From Glossina fuscipes (taxonomy: Eukaryota > Arthropoda > Insecta > Diptera > Glossinidae): a stretch of DNA of 64,000 nt. The stretch is taken from the NCBI RefSeq assembly GCF_014805625.2, contig NW_023998416.1, forward strand, positions 17,710,877 through 17,774,876. The letters run 5' to 3'. The notes under the pieces were generated by a model. It was not told where the DNA came from, ran no database searches, and saw only the letters and a program-made list of their open reading frames with translations. Positions within the stretch are counted from its first letter, which is position 1. Every line of letters starts with the position of its first letter. The position numbers and the translations under genes are program-made. This document shows, one piece after another, positions 25,145 to 39,674 of this stretch.

Positions 25145-28100
25145 TAACATCACAGTAGCAGCACACAACAGTATAACTGGTAAACAAATGATCGAATTGC
25201 TGGAGAATCTTCATAGTCGTTTCCTGAAAATTGACGCTCTCTACATATAATACGGCTTTTCCGTTAGAGACGGCATCTATGTGTTTCTCCAAGAAATTGT
25301 CAACCTATGCTACATTTCACATTAACTTTTCTAAAGATCTTAAAAAACGAATATCAACATCTATTACTGTTATACGATATCTTTTTCAAGGTTGTTGGTT
25401 CAGCTGAAAGTTTCGGGGCATACATCTTTTATACCCATCGGATAGTATGGGTACATTTATGATGCAACGTATGCACTTGATTAGTATTAAATTTTGTTTC
25501 GATTTAAAGTTGACTTGTTCTGGTCAGCAATTGTTGGGTCAACAACAAAGTTTAATTAAAGTAATTTTGAAAGTAAATCTTAGTAGAAAGGCGTTGCATT
25601 CGACTTCTTTTTTTGTGGCATTTACACCGAACACTGGATCCTGTCCTGTGTTAGAATGAGTATAAAACCGAAAAAAGTCAATCTGTGCTCGTGTATTGCG
25701 ACATTTAAAAGGAAGCAATCAAACTTAAGCGCTGAATGTATTGCTGCAGCGACTACATTAAACAAATAGAACATATAGTTTGCATTGTACTACTACATCA
25801 AAATCGTTTAATTTAAAAAAATAAGCATTTGAATGGAGCGATTTTCTTTATGTAGCATCTCCCGAGCCTTCTAAAATCATTTGAAATGTATGCAGCAAAA
25901 TTCCACGTTTAAAATCTAATCGCATCGTTGCCTTATTACAAGCGATATGTTCAACGATACGTAAACATGTACAATAGCGTTATAATAGTTGAACGTAAGC
26001 CGTCTTTCGTAAAATTTTATGTTATATATTCAACTCCCTTTTAAATTAAGTTCGTACCGCTGTTTTGTGATTTTACGGACAGCATAGGCTTCATTTTCAG
26101 GACCTTGTATTTACAACGCTTTCTAATTCTCTTTCTGATCTTGCCCGTTCTTGACTCGACTCTCTCCGCTGACTTTGCCTTCTGCAGATATTCTCCTTAT
26201 ATACCATCTTTGAAACAAGTGACCATTACCTAAATTCATTGCGACATTTTAATCCGTTAATCCCTTTTCCCGCTAAATTTTCTGCCAATTCTTGTTAATC
26301 TTTTCGCCAATCGCCAGAAGCATAACACAGGCCACACGTCATGAATGTGCGTTTAGTTTTCCCTTTCTTTAGAACTTGACTTCTTGGTAAATCGCCTAAT
26401 TTTCACATCCTTAAATCTGTGAGTTTCATGGCAATATATCTTGATGTTTAGATGCATCATACATGACGCAAATATTGTCATCATTTTTAGCGCTTTCTTC
26501 AGTTGCGCAGTTCTGCTTTATTCCTTGCTGGCTACACACATTTTGTGTTTTATTTTCACCCCTTTGTGCAGCTGCTTAGTGGTGCAAGTAGAAAAAGTAA
26601 GGCGGAAAGCAAATGGTGTGAACTGCAGGATTAAAAGAAGAGATTCAAAAAGAAACTGGAAGTGATAAGAAATTAACATATAAAACGCCTATTCTTTTTC
26701 TCGAAACACTCGTATTCAACCAATTTGCAACTATCCTTATAGTGAATATCTGATCATTGGGGTGTGAGTGCTAGGTTTTGAAAAATACATAATAAAGTTG
26801 GAATTTGTCATTGCAAGGAAATGTATTAAGTTCACTACCCCTGCAATTGCAACTCTGTTGCTGAGCCTGTTTAAACCTAAGGCTGTGTTCATCACGAAGA
26901 GACTTACCTAAAAGTTGTGTGCATCGAATCGAATTTAGAGATGACGAAGAACAACCCACTTATGCGAGTATCTGACACAAACAACTCTGATATTCTTATC
27001 CCAGGCGAAAATCAATGACTACGAATACCCACGAAGGCATACCCGCGAAACGACAAAGTCAAAATCAAAACGCTCATTATACGATTCCGACTTGAACGTG
27101 TAGTGAACCTATTAATTAAATCGATTGAAGCGTTCGGATTAATAGCTTGAAAGTTCGAATAATAGCGATTCGTTTGCGCAAACCCATCATTATACAAGAG
27201 TTACCAGTCACGCATTCAGCCCATGCGATCGAACAACTAACGTGACGACTGCTTAAAAAAAATTTAGCTGAGCAAGTTCACTGCTACGGCAAAAGCACAC
27301 TAGGAAAAATATCCGGGAAATGAGGTCAAGCATTGAGGCAGTGCCGTTGCGAAGGATGCCGCCTACTTTGAAACCAAAAAAATAAATTTTGATGAATAAT
27401 TGAAAGTTTATTTAATGCTTTTTATTTTTACACTGAAAATCACATACAGATGGATATCGATGTGATTAATGCAGCAAAACAGCAACCGCAGCATACTGTT
27501 TCTGTCATTTTGAAAAACATTTATTTAAAAGTTTCGTTACATTTAAGTTTTTTCTCGTTTACCCAGAATTTACACTATTTTATAATGAACTACCAATGCA
27601 TCAGCCTTTCACATTCGAATTCATTTATTATATATTAAAATAAACATTTTGAACCGTTACAAGGCATTTTAATGAAAAAATTTTTATGTGTCACATAAAC
27701 TAAAACATCAAGCAAAAAGAAAAGAGATTAATTGAAAAAATTCCTTGAAATCACCACAGAAAAATGGAAAAAAGAAAGAAATCAATAAAAAAGTTGGACA
27801 AAAAATTACAAAGAATTTTGTGCTGAAGAAACTTAAATGATAAACTTAATATTTTTGACCTCTTCCGGCGAGCGTAGCAAAGCAATAAATGTACGAATGT
27901 TTTAAATAAAATTTTGTGTTGAAACACTATTCGAGTTTATTGTTCGAAAACGTACTGGGCTTAGTTAAGTATGTGTGAAAATAAGCCATTAAAACAATAA
28001 GTCAACAAACTGGACATCACATCACGCACGCACTCACATATATAATATGCTAAAGATAAAAACCAGAAAACAACCAATAATTTCTTCACTAATAATAAAA

Positions 28101-28840
28101 AAAACATATAAAAAACCTTAACTTGAAAAGTAAGTCACCATCCCAGCTGTCCGTAGAAAGAAGTCAGAAAAAAAACTTTTTAAATTGAATTATTACCCAC
28201 TTTCTTACACTCTCTGGAAAAAGAACGTTCATAAATCGTGTCTTATAAACTGATTATTTACTGTGTTGTCGCTCTGTTATAGCTAACCTCATAGACGGTC
28301 TTGTACATCGAATGATCAGCTAAAATGAAAACGATGATGATGATCGAGAGATGATTCAACGTTTGATAATTTCGAAAGAAAGTTTAATCACTTATGTTAG
28401 TGTCGTAAAAATAAGAAGATGTTCTTGTCTTCACAGCGTTGTGCGGGCGGCCTTTATCAACTAGAAAATATTTCAATAAATTTCTTGAAGTAGCAACTTT
28501 ATAAAAGGAGGTCGGCTAGATGATAAGCGGCCCGGCCCAATGATTTCTACAGAACTTTAATGATAAGCGTTTTTCTTCAAAAAAAAAAATTCTTTAAAAT
28601 ATTTCCGTCAAATTTGGAGTTTGCATGATTAACGATATTTCCCCTTGTCCCACAAATCCACGATGAATTATAAAGCACCAGTAATCTCATAAACTTTTGT
28701 TTTTATTTAGCGTAAAATTGATTGAATCTTAATTCTATGGTGAAAACGTGATTATACTTTTAATACTTCAATCAACCTTTGCCCAACTATTGCGCTTTCA
28801 CTATCCCTAAAGTCAAAGGCAAAGTATTTGCATGGCTCTC
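25145..28840. other. Intron sequence, nothing named
   Basis: A patch at 26780-27370 is less AT-rich than its surroundings and could be decayed transposon DNA, but no protein motif or terminal repeat is evident. The rest is AT-rich with frames under 75 codons. Confidence 0.35.
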
Positions 28841-28844
28841 TTAT

Positions 28845-29110
28845 ACCCACTTATAAGAAGTTATTAGCCCGCGCTATCAGCGGTATTGTGTGTCTTACGT
28901 CACTTATGTTATAGGGTATATTACATTTGTGAGGATGTATGTAACACAGTGTCATTTTTTATTGTGGCGATCGATTAGAATCATGTTCTAAATTGATCTA
29001 AATATGTTCGTCCGTCTAATGTCTGTCCATGTACTATTGTGTGCAGCCCTTAGGTCGCAATGTTATGATATTATGCCACACGGACGTGTTCTAGAGCAGA
29101 GACGGATTCT
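28845..29110 (+). repeat. Dispersed fly repeat fragment
   Basis: CTTATACCCACTTATAAGAA at the start, GTTATAGGGTATATTACATT, then TATGTTCGTCCGTCTAATGT and CTGTCCATGTACTATTGTG. It carries the TATACCCAC end and the CCGTCTGTCC block of the family. Confidence 0.55.
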
Positions 29111-30009
29111 ATTGCAAAATAGATTGGATTACATTCTCTTCACGTAACAGTTTTTTTCTCCAAAAGCCGCTAAATAGCAAAAATTGGTAAACTTGATGTG
29201 AAAAGTTTTCATCACATGGACCTTAAATCCCTTCTCCTACAAACATTCCTATGAGAAACTAGCCTTTACATGGTAAGATAGTTTGACTTTTCATATTTCA
29301 CAATGACAATTGAACCAATGACAGTAGTTTGGTATGAAAATCAAGTGTACAAAAATGACCATTTTCCATTTAGAAAGTTCCAATTATCAGATGACGAGTC
29401 TCAAACTTTCAGATCAATTCCATCCCTTTTTTACCAGTTACACTATTTTTCGTGACTCTAGTTCGTTTTACTTCCAAAACGATGGAGATATCGCTGCTTA
29501 TTATAGGAAAAAAAAACATTCACACCAAGGATTGACTGAAAAAGTGTTATGGACACACTTCTCATTTTCCAAATGAGCATTTATCCACTTTGGAGCAAAT
29601 ACACAGTAACACCAGTCGATGACTATAACGGCCAAATTTTAAGAAGTGAAATTTTACTTATTCATCCACATCTAGTAGTTTACACGTTTGCTCTACAATG
29701 GCAGTCGAATTTTGCAAAAAAAAAAATGGGTTTTCTTACTTAGAACGATTCACATACATGAGTTACGGAAACCACTATCAACAGGACACTTACTGTAAGT
29801 AATAATCCGACGTGAAAAGAACGGAAAAATGACGGTCCATTATTTCTTAAAGTATATTGTCGGGGGACATGTGCCACCTTTCCCATCTAACCGCATTGGG
29901 ACGAAGGTTTTAAAAATTGTCATTCGCCTAAAATAACCATACGCATCACGAAATACGGTATTTAGAAGATTTCCCGGAGAAAAAAGTCTTTAATATCCTA
30001 CACTGCTTA

Positions 30010-30340
30010 CCGTATAAGGATATATCCAGGTTTTGCGGATTTGGGCTTCAAACAGTGATTCTGAGCTTGTCTGTCTCTCGGTCCATCTTGGTTTTTTATA
30101 TTTTACCTACAGGATGCAATTTTTGAAATGTTTTGATGAATTTCGTTATACTGGCGTGTTTTGGCTCAAGGGCGAACGCTATTGCAAACGAATCGGATCG
30201 GAGCGCTTTCTCGATCACTTTTCATATAACGACTTATTTCGAAAGATCTTCACATGAGTGTTTGTATTAAGCGAAGACATGAAAGGTCTCCAATGGTGGG
30301 ACATGCGTCACTATAGTGTTTTTATTTGTTTTTCGATTAG
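30010..30340 (+). repeat. Dispersed fly repeat fragment
   Basis: GCTTGTCTGTCTCTCGGTCC, then GGATCGGAGCGCTTTCTCGA with TCACTTTTCATATAACGACT, ending AATGGTGGGACATGCGTCAC and TATAGTGTTTTTATTTG. It is one of the better preserved copies of the segment also seen at 8.6, 34.2 and 39.6 kb. Confidence 0.6.
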
Positions 30341-31404
30341 CATTTCAACTAACAGTTACTACATAAGATCTTAAAAGGGAAAAGGTTACTTTGTTTCGTT
30401 CATTTTATGTTGCGGAGACAGGAATTCTCACAGGAAGAAATAGGTGTAGTTGGCTACATATAGTGACTTTTAATGACAAGTGAATTAATTACTCATGGGT
30501 TCGAGCAAGAACGGTATTTACGTTAGAGAAAAATTTAATAACCTGATAAGGAAAGTTTAAATGAAAAACGATCCGGAAAGAAGTTTATCGTTAATCAACT
30601 TCAAAATAAAATCGAAATTAATTTAGTTTAACTTTTCGACTGGCGGTCATTCGAGTTGCTAAAGTGAAACTACTTTGTTAAATTATCATAATTAGTTTAC
30701 AATATTTTTGAAACTATGCGTAGAGATAATATTGCTTAAAAAATGATATAAGACATTCCTTTGTTGTAAATTGTCAGACAAAAATTTATTCTCAGATTTA
30801 AAATTTTATCCATATGGTGCTGTCGTATCAATGCATGCCAGAATGATTCAATCAGTTTGGCATCCACCCATTTCCGGTTCATACAGAAAACAGTAAAACT
30901 ATTATCAACAACCACGGCACATCATTTAATAACTTGAAGAAAGCTTATATGAAATTACGTTTATCGTTGATACCTACCACGTTAATGTATGAAACCGAAG
31001 ATATTTTCATAATTCTGGTGCATTCTTCCTGTTTAGAATTGTCTGACTGAAAAAAGTTTTGTGACCATATTGCTGAGCAAAGCATTAGCAGAATTTTCCC
31101 AAGCCATAAAACAACATTTACTTTGGGGGCGTTTACAAACCGCAGTAACACAGTCATCGTTCGAGAATGTGTTATGTGAATGTATATGTATGAGCCCGTC
31201 TGAGGAAAACTATGTACCACAATGTGGTGCATACTCCATTTACTTGTTCTAGCCGTAAGGCTGTAGTATTACTCATACATTTGCAATCATCGATCCATGC
31301 AGTCATCCATCCACTTGTTGTGCAAAATATTCACAGTATACATGACACTTACGTACTCAAGATAGGAATTGGTTTTGGTTGAAAATTTCATAAATCAACG
31401 CTTC

Positions 31405-31417
31405 CCTCTTTCTCTCT

Positions 31418-31462
<45 letters not shown>
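31405..31462. repeat. TC dinucleotide microsatellite
   Basis: CCTCTTTCTCTCTTTCAC, then about twenty uninterrupted TC units. It gives a polypyrimidine strand on +. Confidence 0.95.
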
Positions 31463-31465
<3 letters not shown>

Positions 31466-32224
31466 TTCTATGTACACACACCGACACGCTGTTATATCGA
31501 AAATTTTAAATTATTATTTATAAAACATTTTATACTATTTGAGGTTATGTTATAGTAAATTGTTACTTGTGTACATTTTCGTCATTTGGTTTATTTGGTT
31601 GTTTGCCTGTTTCCCCATTATAACCCGTAATCAATTTACAGTTAATTATGGTATATTGCTGTGTTGAACTCTACAGTAATTTTCCACGAATGTGTTTATG
31701 GCAAAATAAGTTGAATTCGCTTCGACTCCTTTAGTTCAAGCTGTTATTGTTCACAGCTTTTCAAATTTTTGTTTTTCTAATCTTTCGCCGCTATTATAGC
31801 GAAAAAAGTGTTCTCTTAATTAAATTTCTATTTACATGTTTTTGTCTTACCTACATGTTCTTACTTTAAACTTTAAGCAACGAAGAGCAATAGGTACAGC
31901 GGGGACAGTGAAATGAGTAAATACCTTACTAGCGAAAACTTAGAAAGGTTTGTCTTAAAAAAATTTGAAAATAAAGTTTAGAAATGGTCTTTTTTCTAGG
32001 AACCATCTTTGAAAATTAAAGCGAGTCAGTGGCGTTTTTTAACAGATGTGTAGGCGAAAGGACTTTCTAATGGACTCTCTCAGTCCATATGCTGTGCTAT
32101 GTTGGAAACAATTCTTCGTATATTTGCTCTCATGTTGCACTCCTTTTTACTCGAAGAAAGGGAGAAGTAAATAAATTGAAGAAAAAGTGGCTTCTGTTTT
32201 ATTTATATCCGCCTCTACCGAAGC

Positions 32225-32490
32225 ATAGATATATACATTTTGTCAAACATCCAAGAGCGAGATTCAGAGACCCCACAACTCATACGCATTGTTGATCAGC
32301 ATCATGTTTTGAATTGACTTGACAATGTCCGACTGTCCTGATAAACATTCTCCTGTCCACGAAACGGCAGATGCCGGCTTCAAGTTTGGTAAAGGCGCTG
32401 CACGCTGATGTTGGTGAAGTTGGACGAAACTGATCAAACGACCTACCTAGAGTACACTGGGGAGTAAATTGGGAATACCTCTGCTTTCAG
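32225..32490 (+). repeat. Dispersed fly repeat fragment
   Basis: AGATTCAGAGACCCCACAAC, TTGTTGATCAGCATCATG, CAATGTCCGACTGTCCTG and AAACTGATCAAACGACC follow the family order (AGACCCC, TTGATCAGC, TGTCCGTCTGTC). Confidence 0.55.
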
Positions 32491-32559
32491 AGGCAAAAAA
32501 AGAAAGAAAAGTGATTCATAGACCATAGTTAAGAAACTTGTGTAGATTTCCGCCTATAT

Positions 32560-32900
32560 TGAATAGGCGGCCGTCCTGTAGTATCCGTAAACCGATGGAA
32601 AAAATCGACTACGCCCAATCAATATTATAGAAAATCCAAATGTCATTTTTTTATTATATTCTTTGATCAGCATTAAATTCTGTATCAAAATGTGTGTGCC
32701 TGTCCGTCCGTGCCTCTGCTCGTTTGTGTAATGTCTGCGGTAAACATTTTGCCAGTGATAAAGTGAGGATGTCAGCTTGAGATTCAGGAAAAACATTGGA
32801 AAATATTGCAAATAGATTAACATTTAAGGCAATACAAACCCTCACAACACAATGTAGGCTGAGAAGGACAACTCCGCCTACTGGTTCTTTTTGGGTAGTG
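32560..32900 (+). repeat. Dispersed fly repeat fragment
   Basis: TTCTTTGATCAGCATTAAAT, TTCTGTATCAAAATGTGTG and CCTGTCCGTCCGTGCCTCTG. It is the second copy in tandem order after the 32.2 kb fragment, separated by about 70 bases. Two overlapping minus-strand frames (32554-32845) are accidental. Confidence 0.55.
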
Positions 32901-34139
32901 GGGGATGGGGTGGAGAAAAAACGCTTCGATTACAAATGAATATAAATTTTCCTCTTACTAATAGTTAATATCGTACTGCAATAACTAGGAAATAATTACG
33001 CCGTAACATTTATCGGACATACTAACAAGTCGCAAATTACTTTTTAATAACGGAGTGATACATGCTTCATTAGTGTATAGAAATGATGTAAATTTTTTAA
33101 ATCAAAATAAGTTTTTAATAACAACAGCTATTGAACATATAATGTAAAAAGAGGAGACGATTTTGTTGTGCGTGTGAGCGACGCTGATGACTCGCATGCA
33201 TAGCCTGAGTTTGTGCAGTATTTACAAGAGAAATACAAAGAATCCTATGTTTTTGACATGACATTTCAAAAACAGACTACAACCTGCCAAGTAACCGACG
33301 GAAACCAAGATTTGTTATAATTCAAACAATTTCGTTTTCATGTAGACAAGTAGGCTAATATTAGCAAGTACTAAGGGAAAAATTCGATTTTTCGAAGAGT
33401 AAGATCGACGCAGTAAATCGTTACAAAGCCAACTATGAAATGTTCGAATAAGGAATAAAGAATACATTAGGGTCTGAGGTAGAGGTATCTCAAGCATAAT
33501 TTGTAGCTTCTTACAAATAAATCACCGATTTGCACAAACAATAGCAATAAAATTGATTTAAAAAAAAGTCGATTTCACAAAGAACTGATTTGCACGATGT
33601 ATTTTATACCATGAGTATAATTAAAATCGATTCTATATCGAGATTCGATAGCTTCGTATGTTTATTAAATCGCGAGATTACTCTAGACAACATTAAGCGT
33701 TTTATGTTAACTTAGCGAAACAAATCGTCAACCTTCGTCTATAATTTGAGTATTACGTTTATTCTTCTATTATAATTCTTGTGAACTTTTTATTCGTTTT
33801 TTTTTTTTTTTTATTTCTTAATAATAAAAGTTCTTATTATGCGTCTTTTGTACAAGTCATTAAAATTTATACTCTTGCTTGAAATCTTCAAATAAAGATT
33901 GCGGGTTTGAATAAGTTCTTGGTTTTGCTTCCTTATTACATATACACTATGACAGATATCTATAAAGAATGTTTTTAAAAAATTTTAAGAAACTATTGAG
34001 ATTTTATGATTACATAAGAAATTATTTAACAAAAACATAACAATAATGTGGTCATAAAAAAATAATAGTGTTGTGAATAAAACTTCTATTTATCTCATCC
34101 TCTTTTATAATTGTAATGTAATGTTAAGATGGCTGCATT

Positions 34140-34310
34140 GTGCTAGAAACGCATGGCAAAGATGGATTTTCATTTACAGGCTGGTCTGCCGGGATTTTAG
34201 TTTGCCCACGGATCAATCTTATTGGAAGGGAATTGGATCCGACCATTTTTGCGATCATTCTCCTTGTAACTGGTTATTTGGAAAAAATCTTTCTATGATA
34301 TAGAAATTGC
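34140..34310 (+). repeat. Dispersed fly repeat fragment
   Basis: GGAATTGGATCCGACCATTT and GCGATCATTCTCCTTGTAAC then TGGTTATTTGG align with the GGATCGGAGCGCTTT / CGATCACTTTTCATATAACG block at 30.2 kb. Confidence 0.45.
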
Positions 34311-34314
34311 TGAG

Positions 34315-36985
34315 TAGTATTATTTCGGGATGGGGCCAATTGCTAGGGAACTCCCCCTATACGAAAAGAAAGGGAGTGTACGGCAAAAAGTAGTAACGTT
34401 TATTATTTTATGATGGCAATTCGCTCATAATAGCTATTTACTGAAGCTGCCCTACCCCTACGTTCCCAGTAAAGATTGTGAATGTTTCGATAAAGCGGTA
34501 TATTGATTAAGAGCAAATCTATTTTATTGGCTTACAAATCGACGTCGAAAATTCGTAGAGAGAGTGAAACCAATTAATTTATCAATATTAACGAAATTTG
34601 ATATAAAAATGACTAAATTTGCTAAATTTTGCTACGTAGGTCTATTTTTTGGATCCAACTTCATATTAGGTTCCTCATCGAAACTAAGTCTTTGCATGGA
34701 AAAAAGGTCATATATTTACTACTTTATGAAAATTTGGTAAATGTGGAGTATGCCGTTTCACATCTTGGGTCTTTACATGTAAATAAGGTACAAGGTTTAT
34801 TTATCTATTTTATAAGCAATATATATATATATATAAAGGATTGTGTTAGATGAAATAAAGTAGAGTATTTAATAGTCGGCATTGCCCAAATGCAGTTTTT
34901 TTTACTTCTTTTTCTGCAAATTTTATTGCCATGAAATTCATGGAAAGATGAGTTGAATGCTTCTCATTACTATCAATGTTAGCTGAGACGGTACAATGCA
35001 ATGTGTTTACTGGAAAGCCCTCGTTACGACAATTTTATGACTTCTGACAACAAGAACGAGTATTCCTTTTCCTCTCGATTGATCAAAGCAAATAAAAGTT
35101 CGAAGGTGTCAAATCGAGATTCTACAGAAAACGCATTAAAGTCAAGACCTTTCATATTATAACACACTGTTAACCACATATATAGGCAACAATTCCACCA
35201 GAGTGGTATGTGACATTTTCTATTCAGGTCATTAAGCCGTTTCCTTTAGATTACTAAAAGAGAATCAATTTATCATATTCCCTGATTCATTATTGCTTGT
35301 TGTAAGACGGCATTCCAATAATATCGAATGAATATCAAATATATTCTCGAATGTCATTCTAAACATTTCTATGTCCTATCGGTAGGGATATGTCTGCTTG
35401 TCATTTATTGTTATCAACTGTTTAAAAATGGATTGATTTAATATAGATTTGCAAACATGGACGAAAAAAAAAGAAATTTTCTTTTGTAAGCCCCACAAGA
35501 TGGACGTCAAATAAGTTTCTTCGCTCTAGTCAGCCATGCTCTGCCATTGAGTCCACAACTCTCCTGGACCTAAACTATAATGCCACTCTCTTTTGACTGT
35601 TACCATTATACCATGCATTCTTGCTCTTCATAATCACTCTCTATCCTAGTGTGAACGAGAATCGTTTTGGAGAACAAAATTTTTGAATCATTTTCTTAGT
35701 GTTTCTTAGTGGGCAGCTTCCTACGCCACGTCTTCAAGTAAAGAATTTTTGACTGAGAAGTATTACACATGGATGAATTGGATCTGTATCCTTAAAGAAA
35801 ATTATTGAATACTATGAAATCTCACTTATTGACACGTGTTCGAATTTAAAGTTTCATTTATTATTATTTAATTGCTTAAATACAGAAAATTGAAGTGGTT
35901 TACTTAATTAATAATCATTGGTCATAACAATCTAACCCAGAAAGAAAAATAAAATGAAAAGTAGTCATAAAGCAACAATCTATTTACATTATCTATATTC
36001 CCACAAGGAATGCAGAAGCAATAAAAAAAAATAAAAAATAAAAAAAGGTGATCGGTAATTAGGAAAATGTAGGAAAACCATTGCATTCTTATTTTTCTCT
36101 ACTCTACGAACTCAATAAATACAACAAACAAAGAGTTTCTTTCTGATAACATTGCTTTGAAAGAATTTCGTAAGTTCAGAGTATCATAAAAAAAAAAAAA
36201 TAAATAAAAAAAGAAATAGAAGAAACGAAAGGGATCCCTAAGCAACATAATATCGAAAGAAGTAATTATGTGTATGTTGTTTACAAAAAGGAATTGTAGA
36301 GAATATGAAAACGACAACAGGGTACAGCTGTCTATATCAAATATCAATTATGTATACGGATAACTGTCAGTAATGTTACATGAGTGGTGATAAAATGCAG
36401 GTCTTATTCTCTTTATTATGGCAAAAGCATTGTTTACTTTTATTGGTTTTATTATTTTCAAATTCTTTTTTGTTTCCTTTAAAATAATTTCGATGGTTTT
36501 CTTTTAGCAGGCATGTCCAGCCGGCATCTTAAGGCCGCGTGCTCATCGAGTAAGTTTACTGTCTTTTTTGATGAACGAACTGCAATATAATATTTTTGGG
36601 TTATGTAAACATGAATAATTTTATGTAAGAGAAATGGAATCCTTGTGACAAATGATTTATTTTGATAGATTTGGGCCAACGTATAATTGGTATTGAGATT
36701 GATGGGTAGTTTGTAATATATTTGTTTTTTCATTTCAATTATTTTTTGGAACTCAGCGGTTCCGGCTTGAGTTTAACAACTGTAAAGCTAATGCTACATA
36801 TAAATAATTAGCTAAAATTGTTGTTATTGTCGTTACAATTAGTTTAGTTAATTTCATATTATTTTATGGTGAAATTTTTATCCCCAAACTTCACTTCATT
36901 TAACTTATGAGCGAGGAAGATTGACTTATGAAAATTGATTTATGGAAATGGCGATCGAACATAACAGAAAGTTTTCAAGTTCAGA
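34315..36985. other. Intron sequence, nothing recognised
   Basis: AT-rich, with several A-runs (36025-36045, 36187-36212) and accidental frames under 85 codons. No RNA gene or repeat family recognised. Confidence 0.35.
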
Positions 36986-36989
36986 CGTT

Positions 36990-37260
36990 CCAAGAAGGGA
37001 ACGCATCCTCCGCATTTAAGGCCACGTTTCTACCTTTGTTACTTATGTAAGTTCTTGGCAAGCAAAACCTTGCAGTGAGCCCGTCCCGATCTTCAATACC
37101 ATACACCACTCTACAGTTATTCAGATCATGACCTTGTAAAATAAGACACTTAATGGGAACAGTTCGGAACGGTTTCGTGACGAATACTAATTGATTTATA
37201 TTTTCGTAGGCCTTTTGCAATATCAGCAGCACTAGTTTCGGTTTCATTTCCTACAATATT
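36990..37260 (-). repeat. Dispersed fly repeat fragment
   Basis: GCCCGTCCCGATCTTCAATA, CCATACACCACTCTACAGTT and ATTCAGATCATGACCTTG match the blocks at 9.9 and 46.1 kb (CCCTACACCAGCCTACAGTT, TTACACCGTTTTACAGTTG). The 88-codon minus-strand frame at 36981-37247 is a product of the repeat and is not supported as a gene. Confidence 0.45.
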
Positions 37261-38129
37261 TATAATAATATTTAGATTTACGTGCTCCCTAAGCTGGGCT
37301 GATTGGCCTGATCTGTGCTTACTTTCTGCGGTACTTGTGTTATTGTAAGATTGAGCATAGTTTGAATAGTAGCACGGCTAATTATAATTGCTTTTGCTAA
37401 TTCTCCGTACGATTTTTCCTCACTTTATAATCACATTTCTTACTTCTTGAGAAACAGTTCTGCGTTTTTGTATGTTTTGTGACATTGACAAGGAAACGAA
37501 ATAAAGAAGTTCACTTTAATTGTTCAATTGTTATTTAAATGTATGAAAACATGTACAATAAATAAATACCGTTAAATATGTTGTCTTTTCGAACCTGCTA
37601 GTTATGCTGTATGTACACTTTTTTAATGCTTTCATCGGATTAGAGTATTTTTTTGCGCTCTGTCTTAAGCCAAAAGAAAAAAATCGTGAAATATTCTTTG
37701 CTGCTTAACAAGTGCATATTTTAACCCTCAACTTATCAATGCAGTTTTTAATAAGAGAAATTTTCATTCTCGGCACAGTATGCGGTCTTTGTTGGGTTAC
37801 TGTATGTAATGTTCATTCATGCAGCTTGCGGACCTATTGCTTGTCCCTTATTGGTTACTATTTATACGGTGCTAGGAGATTAAACTTGGGAAAGGAAAAA
37901 ATTTTGCATTTTGGTAGCCACTGTTTCAATGTGCTCACTGATGCTTCAAGTATGTAAACGATTCGATTCAACACAGATTTTTAGATATAGCGATTTTTTT
38001 TGCCCCGTTACTGGAGGAAGCATTGAAATTATAATATTCTTGGTTTGACTTGTACTGTGCCACCAGTTGGCCAAACCTGTTTTCAGCTATTGCTGTCAGC
38101 TGCCGTTAAAGCTGATCACTGTTATATCT

Positions 38130-38186
38130 ATAGTATAACTCACAAACATATGCATACATACATATATAGTATAGCTCACAAACAAA
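38130..38186. repeat. Short direct duplication in AT-rich DNA
   Basis: ATAGTATAACTCACAAACA at about 38130 recurs as ATAGTATAGCTCACAAACA about 35 bases later, separated by TATGCATACATACAT. A small local duplication without further context. Confidence 0.7.
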
Positions 38187-39284
38187 AATATAGCAGACGA
38201 ATCTTTCATCCTTATTATCATAGTAAGTGCAGTAAAAAATAATCATAAAGTAATCATTAGAAATGACAGCTATTTACTGTTATTCTAATTGATCAATAAA
38301 ATATACCTTAAATTTGATTCATACGTTAATGTCTGTAAAAAGCTTGTAAAGTTTTCAACATTTTAGGAATGAGTGATAGTGAAGGGTCTTCAAATAAGTT
38401 TTTTGTTTTTTTTTAGTTAATAATAATTTTTTTTATTTTAGATATTAGTTCATGACATATTTATTTAAGAATAATTTCATATAAGCGACCCATCCTGGAC
38501 AATTTTAAGAATCCAATCTTGAAAAATCAATATTCGCCGTCTTTTCACACAAATTTTCTCTTAGGTTATCTATAGCACGACTAATCCTGGTGAATAAGAC
38601 CATTGAGAGAGTTCGTGGTTCATTAAAGTAAGTCAATGCTCCAACATAAACCCAAAGTAAAAAATCCAATGGGGTTACATAGCATAATCTTTGTTGCATT
38701 TTTGAAGACTACGATCATCGAACTCTCCTCTCAATAAATTGACTTTGTCACTAAATGTATGGCATGTTGTGGTATTCGTTCGTCATTAGCGGTAGCTGCG
38801 AAACGATTATCGTGTTAAATAAAGGTACATTACGGTTGAAGTGGCGCGTTCTCAAATCAGATACAATGATAAAAAAAGAAGGTGGGGTGGAGAGATGGTT
38901 CTCCTGTAGCATCAGAAAGTCTTCAACGGATTTTTTCCTTTTCGATTTCGAGTTGAAGACTGGTTCGCCGGTGCACGTTTCCGGTAATCGCCACGCTTGC
39001 TGCCATTATGGCCATCATTTGACTCAACCCCGTTCCTGGTTGTCTCGGTTGGTGGGTTTAAGAAGATTTTAAACTTCAAAGTGCTCCGATGTCAGTTCAA
39101 AGTTTTTAACTTCGCCAAGTGCACTATTGATTTCTTCGTTTCACTTATTGTTTATGCAATAACTCTTAACATGTTCGTAGACCTTGTCATGTAATATCTT
39201 TGTGAAGAAAAAAACGAATACTCGAAAAATGATATGAGAAACATTTTTTATCGAGTTGCTGTTTGACTGAGCTAAGCGACACAC

Positions 39285-39670
39285 TTTTTATTACACCCAC
39301 CAGAAACTGATCCTGAATCGCTCTTAGCTCGTCTGTCCGTCTGTGTACCTTGGCTTTTATAAGAACAGGGAGTTTATATTACATTTGCATAACGTACCTA
39401 CCGATTCAGAAAGTGATTCTTGTCTGTTCATTTGTCTGTCCTGTTTCGTTTTGTTCAACCTAGCGACCGCAATTTTTGAGATTTTTTTATTATATTTGGT
39501 ATACGGATGTATTTTAGCCCAATGACCCATCCTATTGAATATGGCTTGGAACAGACCACTTTATCGACCGCTTCTCGTATTACGCCCTTTTTTGAAAAGG
39601 CGATCTATGGAGAGGATATTAATAATGACTCGCTCCCCGCTATAGTGCTTTTGCCTGTTTTCATATAATA
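39285..39670 (+). repeat. Dispersed fly repeat fragment
   Basis: TTATTACACCCACCAGAAAC and GATCCTGAATCGCTCTTAG, CTCGTCTGTCCGTCTGTG, then GGAACAGACCACTTTATCGA with CCGCTTCTCGTATTACGCCC, ending CCCCGCTATAGTGCTTTTG. It joins the TATACCCACCA end to the ATAGTGCTTTT end within about 385 bases, a possible short complete subfamily member. Confidence 0.6.
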
Positions 39671-39674
39671 AACA